Position numbers and translations under genes: made by a program. From Flexithrix dorotheae DSM 6795 (GTDB taxonomy: Bacteria; Bacteroidota; Bacteroidia; Cytophagales; Flammeovirgaceae), in NCBI RefSeq assembly GCF_000379765.1, contig NZ_KB903443.1, positions 558,882 to 622,881 of the forward strand: a stretch of 64,000 nt of DNA. The letters run 5' to 3'. The notes under the pieces were generated by a model, which did not search any database, was not told where the DNA came from, and saw nothing but the letters and a program-made list of their open reading frames with translations. Numbering within the stretch: the stretch's first letter is position 1; each line of letters begins with the position of its first letter. Positions 32,159 through 40,172 of the stretch are shown piece after piece.

Positions 32159-34576
32159 ATGAAACACAATTATTTTAAAAACAATGCTTGTTACCTATTG
32201 GTAATCATGATTTTTTTAGCTTTCAGTACCAAGGCTCAAATTGAAAACATACCAGGAAAATCTTCATCGAAGGTATCATCAACTTTATTAAATCTTCAAA
32301 CTTCTGCAAATCTTAGAAAAGGCATTACTACTACTGATATTGGCGGATTTAAGGCTTTGGATTTGTCTTATACTATTGGTAATGATGTAGTAATTGAAGC
32401 GGTGGCCGATGATGGAAATGGATCGAAACTTCTGGCCGAATTAAAAAAAATAGGGCTTAAAAGAGGATCAGCTTATGGCAGAATGGTTTCCGGATTATTT
32501 CCTATAAACAAAATTGGAGAGTTGGAAAAAGTTAATTCCATGAAATTTGCTCGTCCGGCATACAAACCATCTACCAACAAAGGGTCTACTACTTCACAGG
32601 GAGACGTGAGTTTACATTCAGATGTAGCCCGATCTAATTTTGGAACATCAGGAAAAGGACTGAAAATAGGTGTCCTTTCCGATAGCTATAATAATCTGGG
32701 AGGGGAAGCCTTGGGAATAAGCACCGGAGATCTACCAGCTGGCGGAGTAGAGGTTTTACTTGATTTGCCACCAGATGAAAATGGCGTGTTGACAGGATCA
32801 GACGAAGGAAGAGCCATGCTCGAAATTATTCATGATGTTGCCCCTGGAGCTGATTTGGCATTTCATACAGCATTTCTTGGCCAGGCAGAATTTGCCAATG
32901 GAATTGTGGCATTACAAGAAGCCGGATGTGATATCATTGTGGATGACATCGCTTATTTTGCCGAACCATTTTTCAGTAATGGGGTAATCGCTCAGGCGGC
33001 TAACTATGTAAACAGGAAAGGAAGTATTTACCTGTCATCTGCCGGCAATGGTAATCGGGAATCGTATCAAAGCGGATTTAACAATTCAGGTATTGAACCT
33101 TTGGGACCGGGCAATGGATTTGCCCATGACTTTGGCGGAGGAGACATTTTCCAATCAGTTACAATAGGTCCAGGGAGTTCATTTGTTTTCTCTCTCCAAT
33201 GGGATGATCCATTTTTCTCGGCCAGTGGAATAGGAGCTGATACTGATTTGGATGTTTTTATTCTTTTTGGTTCTACCATCATCTCGGCAGGAGTGAACAT
33301 TAATATAGATGGCGATCCTGTAGAAATTGTAGGAGTAACTAATGGAGGGGCTACAGCAGCAAGTGTAGATGTTTTAATAGTAAAATATGAAGGTCCCGAT
33401 CCCAATTTGATTAAATGGGTGAACTATGGCGATACTCCGGACCTAATTGAATACGACACAAAAAGCAGTACCTGTGTAGGACATTCCAATACCTATGGTG
33501 CAATAGCTGTGGGGGCTTCGGCCTGGTTCAATACACCTGAATGGAATTCCAATGTAACTGAACCTATTATAAATTCTTTTTCTTCTGCAGGAGGTACTCC
33601 TCTTTTGTTTCGAGATAATGGCAAACCTTTAAGAAGACCGGTAGTTTTAAGAAAACCAGATATTACAGGCCCCGATGGCGGAAATACTACCTTTTTTGGT
33701 AATGACCTGCCATTCAACCCTCCATTTGCTGGTGAACCAGATGGGTTTCCCAACTTTTTTGGAACATCTGCCTCTGCACCACATGTAGCAGCAGTTGTTT
33801 CAATGATGCAGGAGGCATCAGGGAAAGATTTAAAACTTTTTAAAATAAGAAGAATTTTCCAGAAAACCTCTGTCGATATGGATGACCCCTTTACTGAAGG
33901 CAAGTTTGACAAGCGATTTGATTTTGGTACTGGATATGGTTTCGTTCAGGCAGACAAAGCAGTGGAATTGGTAATAAAAGAAAGCCGGCCAAGACATGCA
34001 GTTAGACCTGTATTGGAAAAAGTTGTTGCTGATGGTAGCGGAAAATATAAGGCTATATTCGGTTATAAAAATGAAAATAAGTCGTTTGTAATCATCCCAA
34101 TTGGCAGAAATAACCGATTTTATCCGGTGAAAGACGAAGGGCAGGTTTCTGCCTTCAAACCGGGAAGACAGTATGCCCAATTTGAAGTACCACTTAACCC
34201 TGGAGAGACAATTGTTTGGACCTTAAAAGGACCCGATGGAAAAAGAAGAACATCCACAGCAACGGCACCAGGGAAACCTGCCGCCAGAATTGCTGCAAGC
34301 ATTTTAGAACCTTCAAATGAAGAAAATCAACTCACTCAAGATTTAGCCATTTACCCAAATCCAACGAGTGGACTTGTTAATTTTAATGCCATTGCAGAAA
34401 TTGGCCAGGTTATAGAATTATCTGTAGTAAATACATTAGGGCAAAGAATCTTAGAATTAAATAGTGTTTCCCAGTTGGAAACTTCATTCGACTTTGCTCA
34501 GCAGGGAAAGGGATTATATATTGCTCAATTCAGAATTGGAGAAAAAATCCTTTTAAAGAAATTTGTTGTTGAATGA
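32159..34576 (+). CDS. T9SS-secreted subtilase-like serine protease with Glu in place of the catalytic His
   Basis: The protein is 805 residues: signal peptide (about 1-26), a pro-region, an S8-type catalytic domain (about 165-620) and a T9SS sorting domain (about 728-805, starting YPNPTSG and ending in a basic stretch). The Asp motif is GVLSDSYNN (D175). The Ser motif is FGTSASAPHVAAV (S537), and the oxyanion Asn is in SSAGNGN (N298). The position of the usual HGTHVAG is occupied by SDEGRAML (E216), preceding HDVAPGAD. A Glu there recalls sedolisins, where Ser, Glu and Asp form the active site. The protein is expected at the cell surface or outside. It stands alone, with a strong terminator. 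Confidence 0.88.
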   Translation: MKHNYFKNNACYLLVIMIFLAFSTKAQIENIPGKSSSKVSSTLLNLQTSANLRKGITTTDIGGFKALDLSYTIGNDVVIEAVADDGNGSKLLAELKKIGLKRGSAYGRMVSGLFPINKIGELEKVNSMKFARPAYKPSTNKGSTTSQGDVSLHSDVARSNFGTSGKGLKIGVLSDSYNNLGGEALGISTGDLPAGGVEVLLDLPPDENGVLTGSDEGRAMLEIIHDVAPGADLAFHTAFLGQAEFANGIVALQEAGCDIIVDDIAYFAEPFFSNGVIAQAANYVNRKGSIYLSSAGNGNRESYQSGFNNSGIEPLGPGNGFAHDFGGGDIFQSVTIGPGSSFVFSLQWDDPFFSASGIGADTDLDVFILFGSTIISAGVNINIDGDPVEIVGVTNGGATAASVDVLIVKYEGPDPNLIKWVNYGDTPDLIEYDTKSSTCVGHSNTYGAIAVGASAWFNTPEWNSNVTEPIINSFSSAGGTPLLFRDNGKPLRRPVVLRKPDITGPDGGNTTFFGNDLPFNPPFAGEPDGFPNFFGTSASAPHVAAVVSMMQEASGKDLKLFKIRRIFQKTSVDMDDPFTEGKFDKRFDFGTGYGFVQADKAVELVIKESRPRHAVRPVLEKVVADGSGKYKAIFGYKNENKSFVIIPIGRNNRFYPVKDEGQVSAFKPGRQYAQFEVPLNPGETIVWTLKGPDGKRRTSTATAPGKPAARIAASILEPSNEENQLTQDLAIYPNPTSGLVNFNAIAEIGQVIELSVVNTLGQRILELNSVSQLETSFDFAQQGKGLYIAQFRIGEKILLKKFVVE

Positions 34577-34590
34577 TTAATCCCATTAAA

Positions 34591-34623
34591 AAAAGAGAAT
34601 GCTAATTTTTGGCATTCTCTTTT
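34591..34623 (+). terminator. Hairpin terminator after the subtilase gene
   Basis: A 12-bp perfect stem pairs AAAAGAGAATGC (34591-34602) with GCATTCTCTTTT (34612-34623) over a 9-nt loop, 15 bp after the stop codon. It can also work in the reverse direction. Confidence 0.92.
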
Positions 34624-34842
34624 CTGCTTTAACTACTTGCTAAAATGTACTTCCCAATCCACAAGGAAAGATCATTAGATTTTTTATTGGAATTGTAAAA
34701 AGCCAATATTCGACTCATAAAGCCAGGAGATATTTCTAAGTTTTAACTATTTATTCATTTCATTTATTCGTGTTCCATGGAATACTTGTCAAAAAAATCG
34801 TTAAAATTGTATTAACTATTTTTTTCCATCAACAATTTTTTA

Positions 34843-35394
34843 ATGCAAGTCGAGGAAACCCAACTTTCAGGTTGTTTTGTTATTAAACCCAAAATTTTTC
34901 GCGATCCAAGAGGATATTTTTTTGAAAGTTATAACCAGGAGAAATTTGAAAAAGGAACCGGAACAAAAATCAATTTTGTACAAGATAATCAATCCCAATC
35001 CAGTTATGGGGTAATCCGTGGATTACATTATCAGCTTAATCCACACGCACAGGCAAAATTAGTAACAGTTTTGGAAGGAAAGGTGTTGGATGTTTGTGTG
35101 GATGTAAGACGAGAATCAGCTACATTCGGGCAACATTTTGCTATTGAACTAAGTGCTGAAAACAAATTCCAGTTATTTATTCCAAGAGGATTTGCCCACG
35201 GTTTTGTGGTGTTAAGTGAAACCGCCATTTTTCAGTATAAATGTGATAATTTTTATGCGCCTCAGGCTGAGGCTGGAATTATTTTCAATGACCCTGAACT
35301 AAATATCGATTGGAAAATTCCTCATGATCACCTCATTATCTCCGAAAAAGATAAATACTTAAAAACACTTAAAGAAGCCGAAAATAATTTTTAA
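34843..35394 (+). CDS. rfbC: dTDP-4-dehydrorhamnose 3,5-epimerase
   Basis: The protein is 183 residues, the usual size. It has the family motifs DPRGYFFESY near the N-terminus, VIRGLHYQ with catalytic His62, and IPRGFAHGF (about 124-132). The enzyme epimerises C3 and C5 of dTDP-4-keto-6-deoxyglucose in the cytoplasm, the third step of dTDP-L-rhamnose synthesis. The rfbD and rfbB genes follow on the same strand after 12 bp and 85 bp. The glucose-1-phosphate thymidylyltransferase (rfbA) is not in the window. Confidence 0.95.
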   Translation: MQVEETQLSGCFVIKPKIFRDPRGYFFESYNQEKFEKGTGTKINFVQDNQSQSSYGVIRGLHYQLNPHAQAKLVTVLEGKVLDVCVDVRRESATFGQHFAIELSAENKFQLFIPRGFAHGFVVLSETAIFQYKCDNFYAPQAEAGIIFNDPELNIDWKIPHDHLIISEKDKYLKTLKEAENNF

Positions 35395-35406
35395 TCTGAT
35401 CTATTC

Positions 35407-36279
35407 ATGAAAACCATTCTGGTAACCGGAAGTAAGGGACAACTTGGAAATGAGTTACAATTGATAGCCAAAGGTCATCCTGACCAATTCATTTTTGTGG
35501 ATGTGGATGAACTGGATATCACCGATTCTACAAGTGTGAACAGCTATTTTCTGGAAAATGAAATCGACTTTTGTATAAATTGTGCGGCCTACACTGCTGT
35601 GGATAAAGCAGAAAGTGAACAGGAAACTGCATTTAAAATAAATGCAGATGGGGTAAAAAACCTTGCTTCGGCCTCTAAAATCACCGGGGCTGTATTCATA
35701 CATATTTCCACTGATTTTGTGTTTTCCGGAGATCAAAATAAACCCTACAAAGAGGAAGACAAGATAAATCCTTTGAGTATTTATGGGGAAAGTAAAAAAG
35801 CCGGGGAAGAAAATGCATTGAATTTCAATGCAAAATCTATAGTCATAAGAACTTCATGGCTGTATTCTTCATTTGGAAATAATTTCGTGAAAACCATGAT
35901 CAGACTCGGAAGAGAGCGGGAAAGTCTTGGTGTGGTGATGGATCAAATTGGAGTACCAACTTACGCAAGGGATTTGGCTCAGGCTGTCATTTCAATTATT
36001 GATAAAATTGAAACAGATGGTTTACGGGAAGAGGAATTTGGCTTGTATCAATACAGCAATAAGGGGGTTGCCAGTTGGTATGACTTTGCCAAAGCTGTTT
36101 TTGACCTTACTTCAATAAAAATAAATCTAAGACCAATTTTTACTGAAGAATATCCACTGCCAGCAAAAAGGCCAGCTTATAGTGTGATGAATACCCGAAA
36201 AATTCAGGAAAAATTTAATTTAGATATTCCATACTGGAGGGATAGTTTAAATGAATGCATAAATGAGTTCCGGTACTAA
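35407..36279 (+). CDS. rfbD: dTDP-4-dehydrorhamnose reductase
   Basis: The protein is 290 residues, a typical length. The NADPH-binding motif is GSKGQLG (8-14). The extended SDR catalytic pair is in YGESKKAGE (Tyr and Lys about residues 128-132), and a family segment VIRTSWLYS follows. It reduces the epimerised 4-keto sugar to dTDP-L-rhamnose. It lies 12 bp after rfbC and is clearly in its operon. L-rhamnose would feed into surface polysaccharide. Confidence 0.95.
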   Translation: MKTILVTGSKGQLGNELQLIAKGHPDQFIFVDVDELDITDSTSVNSYFLENEIDFCINCAAYTAVDKAESEQETAFKINADGVKNLASASKITGAVFIHISTDFVFSGDQNKPYKEEDKINPLSIYGESKKAGEENALNFNAKSIVIRTSWLYSSFGNNFVKTMIRLGRERESLGVVMDQIGVPTYARDLAQAVISIIDKIETDGLREEEFGLYQYSNKGVASWYDFAKAVFDLTSIKINLRPIFTEEYPLPAKRPAYSVMNTRKIQEKFNLDIPYWRDSLNECINEFRY

Positions 36280-36364
36280 TCTGTTTTTAAGAATAATCAT
36301 ATGAATATCAAAGAATTACATCACAATTGAATACATTTAATTTTATCCAACCACTTAAAATCAA

Positions 36365-37375
36365 ATGAATAAATCTATATTAATAACCGGGGGAGCCGGA
36401 TTTATAGGATCCAATTTTGTACCCTATTTTCTGGAAAAATATAAAGATTATACAATCATAAACCTGGATAGCCTGACCTATGCAGGAAATCTTGAAAATC
36501 TGAAAGAGGCCGAAGGTAACCCGAATTACGAGTTTGTGAAGGGGGATATTTGCGATAGGGGCTTAATAGAAAGTTTATTTGAAAAACACGATATAAGAGG
36601 AGTAATTCATTTCGCAGCCGAATCTCATGTAGATAACTCTATTTCAGGTCCTGAAGCATTTATTAAAACCAATGTTAATGGAACTTTTACCCTTTTGGAT
36701 GTAGCCAGAAATCGCTGGATGGATGGACCCTTTCAATATAAAGAAGAGTATGAAGATTGCCGGTTTCATCATATTTCCACTGATGAAGTGTACGGCACTT
36801 TGGGGGAAACTGGATTATTCACAGAAGAGACTCCCTATGCCCCAAATAGTCCCTACAGTGCTTCTAAGGCTGCCAGTGATATGATCGTAAGAAGTTATTT
36901 CCACACTTACGGGATGGATGTGGTTACCACCAACTGCTCGAACAATTACGGTCCAAAGCAACATGATGAAAAGCTTATTCCAACCATCATTCGTAAAGCC
37001 ATTAATAAAGAAGCTATCCCCATTTATGGAGATGGAAAGAATATCAGAGACTGGTTGTATGTGATCGATCACTGTACTGGAATTGACCTGGTTTTTCATA
37101 CTGGAAAATCAGGTGAAACTTACAATATTGGGGGACGGAATGAGAAAAACAATCTCTACATTGTAGATACGATTTGTAAAATTCTGGATGAGAAAAAACC
37201 ACTGGAATCTGGTTCTTATACCCAGTTTATCACTTTTGTAAAGGACAGACCCGGCCATGACAGAAGATATGCCATCGATGCCACAAAAATTGAGACTGAA
37301 TTAGGATGGAAAGCAGACGAAAATTTCGAAAGCGGCATCATCAAAACGGTTGATTATTACCTGAACAAATATTGA
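36365..37375 (+). CDS. rfbB: dTDP-glucose 4,6-dehydratase
   Basis: The protein is 336 residues. The NAD motif GGAGFIG (9-15), STDEVYG with the catalytic Asp and Glu region (about 138-144), the YSASK motif (about 162-166) and YGPKQHDEKLIP are all characteristic. It converts dTDP-glucose to dTDP-4-keto-6-deoxyglucose with a tightly bound NAD. The gap from rfbD is 85 bp and contains no terminator, so it is probably in the same unit. It converges with the APC permease gene, with 22 bp between stop codons. Confidence 0.95.
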   Translation: MNKSILITGGAGFIGSNFVPYFLEKYKDYTIINLDSLTYAGNLENLKEAEGNPNYEFVKGDICDRGLIESLFEKHDIRGVIHFAAESHVDNSISGPEAFIKTNVNGTFTLLDVARNRWMDGPFQYKEEYEDCRFHHISTDEVYGTLGETGLFTEETPYAPNSPYSASKAASDMIVRSYFHTYGMDVVTTNCSNNYGPKQHDEKLIPTIIRKAINKEAIPIYGDGKNIRDWLYVIDHCTGIDLVFHTGKSGETYNIGGRNEKNNLYIVDTICKILDEKKPLESGSYTQFITFVKDRPGHDRRYAIDATKIETELGWKADENFESGIIKTVDYYLNKY

Positions 37376-37397
37376 TTTATCAAAAATAATTTGCTAA

Positions 37398-39605
37398 TCA
37401 GTAAACCGAATTAATCAGTTTTTTAGCGGTAGTTACCGTTCTGACTACCGCTATTGAACATGCCGCCCTTTCTGCCAGCTGAGTGCTAAAATGGCCAACC
37501 ACAGCTCTTTCCAATAATTTTACTTTACTTGTTCCCACAATTAATAAATCGAATTCACTCGATTTTTCAATCAATGTTTCCAGGGCATTATCAGAAGATA
37601 TCATTTCAAATGTTGAAGTATTGCCCCTTTGCTGAACCTTGATGTTATTCAATAATTTTTCCTGCTGTTTTTTCTGCTCCTCTTTAGCATTGGTAGGTAT
37701 AATGGTTAAAAAAGTGATTTGCCCGCCAAAACTTTTCGCCAAACAGCTTCCCAGCCTTGTTATCAATTCAAGATTTAGGCTACTCCCTACACTAACAGCT
37801 ATTTTCTTTGGTGGAAAAGTAGCTTCCAGGTTTCGAAATTTTAAGAATACTACATTAGTATTGGCATGATGGAGCATTTCATTGATGATATTGGCCGTTT
37901 TCTGGGAATTTTTCCCTTCATAACCCATCACAATCAAATCGCAACCTTCCTCTTCAGCTGCATGTACAATCCCCTGTGGGATACTTTTTGAAGCACGAAT
38001 TACAGGAGTCAGTTGTACATTAGGCCCTACTTTAATGTTGGCTGTTTTCTGGATGATATCCAGAGCATAATCCGCTTCCGCCAAAGCTGCATAAAAATCG
38101 ATCTGATCGGAGGTTTTTACCACAGATAAGGTTACTAACTCTCCACCTGATTGTGATAACAAGCTATTGGAAACCGTACATATGGCCTTAAGAGTAGACG
38201 GATTAGCCACCGGAACCAAAACTCGTATTTGTTTCCCAAGCAATAACCTTTTTTTACTAGCCGATAGTACCAGGTTCATACCGATCTTCCCCCTTACTTC
38301 CCTTTTCCTTGAGTAGAAAAAATAAACCAAACCTCCGATTATAAGTAATTGAAAACCAAAGGTTAAAGAAACCCAGTCAAGCGTGAAGAGCAAGGCTATA
38401 TTAACGATAAGCGAAATTTCTGGAAGTAACCTTTTCAGCAATAATTTTGGCCTTTTTTCTGGTTCGGTTTTGTAAATTTTTCTTAAAGCCAGAGAGGCGG
38501 GCAACATGGAAACCAAAAGGCAAAAATTTGCTGATTTTGCAATAAACTCAAGGTCTAAAAACAACAACACAATAATAATCAGAAAACCACCAGCATATAA
38601 TGCGGCCTGCGGTGTCTTTCTGGCTTCGTGTATTTTTCCCAGGATTTTTGGCAAAAACTGACTTTTCCCCATGGCAAAAATCTGCCTGCCCTGAGAAAGC
38701 AAAGTACTATTTAAGGCCCCTGCGGAGGCTATTAAAGCACCCGAGGAAATTAAAACCCAACCAAAACCACCCAGACTTTTTGTAGCTACCAACAGCAGGG
38801 GAGCATTAGAAGAAGCCAGTTCCTGCCAGGGAATGACCAGAATAGCAGTAAGTGTAATAAGAATGTAAAGTAACAGACTAATGCCAAGCGAAAGGATCAT
38901 GGCTTTAGGAACTGTTTCCGAGGGTTCTTTTATTTCATCAGAATTATTGGCGATAAGCTGAAATCCAAAAAAGGAAATGTAAATGATGGCGATGGCTGCC
39001 CCTGTCCCTTTGAACCCATTCGGATACATTGGTGTCAAATTGTCTATATTAAGGGCGAAAACGGAACAACCGATAAGTATAACCAGAATAAAAACATTTC
39101 CCCAGGTAAGAAATTTCTGGACTTTTTCCCCACTTTTGGTTCCTCTGGTATTCAGAGCTGTAGAGGCTAAAACCAAAATTATAGCAATTAACTTAATCCC
39201 GTAATTCGGAAAATCATATCCTAATACTGAAGCAAAGTATTCCGCAAAACCTATGGCATACAAGCCACAGGCAAATACACTTCCCAAAGCCAGGAACCAG
39301 CCTGTCACGAATCCTTCCAGGCTACCAAGGGAATTATAGACATAGCCATAAGCCCCACCTGAGGCAGGGTTTTTCCGGGCTAGTTCAGCAAATAAGAAGG
39401 CGGTAAGAAAAGCAAGACCCCCACAAATGGCATAGGAAAGCCAAACAGATGGACCGGCTACATCTGCAGCCAGACCAATAAGTACATAGACACCAGCACC
39501 CATCAAAGCACCCACTCCAATGGTAGTAGCCCCAAACAACCCAACTGTCCTCTCAAAAGTGATCGGTACAATCTTTTTCTTATAAATCTCCTTTATTTCT
39601 GACAT
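37398..39605 (-). CDS. APC family amino acid permease fused to two UspA domains
   Basis: The protein is 735 residues. About twelve helices (residues 20-435) begin with the APC signature TIGVGALMGAGVYVLIGLAA and look like a cationic or general amino acid transporter. After a short linker the C-terminal 290 residues form two UspA folds. The first starts IRVLVPVANPSTL and the second starts KKIAVSVGSSLNLELI, ending with the ATP-loop-like GTSKVKLLERAVVGHFSTQLA. The cytoplasmic Usp part may regulate transport by nucleotide binding (inference). The upstream region contains a long paired structure (39775-39878) that could be its leader. Confidence 0.9.
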   Translation of the reverse strand: MSEIKEIYKKKIVPITFERTVGLFGATTIGVGALMGAGVYVLIGLAADVAGPSVWLSYAICGGLAFLTAFLFAELARKNPASGGAYGYVYNSLGSLEGFVTGWFLALGSVFACGLYAIGFAEYFASVLGYDFPNYGIKLIAIILVLASTALNTRGTKSGEKVQKFLTWGNVFILVILIGCSVFALNIDNLTPMYPNGFKGTGAAIAIIYISFFGFQLIANNSDEIKEPSETVPKAMILSLGISLLLYILITLTAILVIPWQELASSNAPLLLVATKSLGGFGWVLISSGALIASAGALNSTLLSQGRQIFAMGKSQFLPKILGKIHEARKTPQAALYAGGFLIIIVLLFLDLEFIAKSANFCLLVSMLPASLALRKIYKTEPEKRPKLLLKRLLPEISLIVNIALLFTLDWVSLTFGFQLLIIGGLVYFFYSRKREVRGKIGMNLVLSASKKRLLLGKQIRVLVPVANPSTLKAICTVSNSLLSQSGGELVTLSVVKTSDQIDFYAALAEADYALDIIQKTANIKVGPNVQLTPVIRASKSIPQGIVHAAEEEGCDLIVMGYEGKNSQKTANIINEMLHHANTNVVFLKFRNLEATFPPKKIAVSVGSSLNLELITRLGSCLAKSFGGQITFLTIIPTNAKEEQKKQQEKLLNNIKVQQRGNTSTFEMISSDNALETLIEKSSEFDLLIVGTSKVKLLERAVVGHFSTQLAERAACSIAVVRTVTTAKKLINSVY

Positions 39606-39994
39606 TTACTTTCAATACAGCAAATTCCCATTTTCTTAACAGCCTTCAAGTTAAAGGAGATATTTATCTAATAAAAGGCAATTCTTTAATAGTTTTTGAG
39701 AAGATTTCCCATATTAAGAACGAACCTCCTGATTCCACACATTACGAGTAGAGCAATTACTCAAAAAGCAGCCAGTTTGGTCTTTATTATTAATCCGCTA
39801 AATAACAACTTCAAAACATTCCACCACCATGAAAGAGGTGGCCTCTTGGGACTTTGGTTTGAACAATAGAGACCAAACAAATTATTGCACATTTTCCATT
39901 GTATATTCACTTTGGTTAACTAAACAAAATTTAAGGAAACAAACCCGGGTATCTATTTAGCAGTACAAACTATTATCACTAACAAATAACTATT
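39606..39994. other. Divergent spacer with a structured leader candidate
   Basis: The 389-bp region separates the APC permease gene (minus) from a 48-codon gene (plus). Apart from the paired element at 39775-39878 it holds no gene that I trust. A 43-codon open frame at 39829-39960 overlaps that element and has no protein-like features. Confidence 0.55.
39775..39878. ncRNA. Candidate structured leader or small RNA with a long closing stem
   Basis: GTTTGGTCTTTATT (39775-39788) pairs with AATAGAGACCAAAC (39865-39878) at 13 of 14 positions. Within it, CCACC (39821-39825) can pair with GGTGG (39837-39841), while AAGAGG (39833-39838) can pair instead with CCTCTT (39842-39847), so two exclusive hairpins are possible. 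The element could be read on the minus strand as a leader of the APC permease, 170 bp upstream of its start, or on the plus strand before the small membrane gene. I recognise no known riboswitch class. Confidence 0.45.
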
Positions 39995-40141
39995 ATGAAG
40001 AAATTTATGCTGATTACATTTACCTGCGCTGTTTGTACTACCTGGCTTTATTATGAAGGAATTACCCTGGGATGGCAGGTTGGTGCATTTATCACCTTCT
40101 TTTTCAATTTAATGACACTTATAAAAAAGGCTCAGGCCTGA
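39995..40141 (+). CDS. 48-residue membrane protein
   Basis: A short frame starts at ATG 39995-39997 and ends at TGA 40139-40141. It starts with MKKFMLITFTCAVCTTWLYY, then a second hydrophobic stretch WQVGAFITFFFNLMTL, and ends in a basic tail KKAQA. Two helices or a hairpin in the membrane are likely. The evidence that it is real is its protein-like pattern and the perfect 28-bp terminator palindrome that starts two bases after its stop codon. No family is recognised. It lies between the APC permease and nadB genes, on the opposite strand. Confidence 0.55.
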   Translation: MKKFMLITFTCAVCTTWLYYEGITLGWQVGAFITFFFNLMTLIKKAQA

Positions 40142-40143
40142 TA

Positions 40144-40171
40144 TTGAAAATCCTGATATCAGGATTTTCAA
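40144..40171. terminator. Perfect 28-bp palindrome, bidirectional terminator
   Basis: TTGAAAATCCTGAT (40144-40157) is followed directly by its exact reverse complement (40158-40171). It lies between the 48-codon gene (plus) and the nadB stop codon at 40173 (minus), and is placed to end both transcripts. Confidence 0.75.
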
Positions 40172-40172
40172 A

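Noticed and set aside
39829-39960. A 43-codon open frame starting MKEVASWDFGLNN inside the leader candidate
   Set aside because: It has no hydrophobic, signal or domain features, and it overlaps the paired structure that better explains the sequence.
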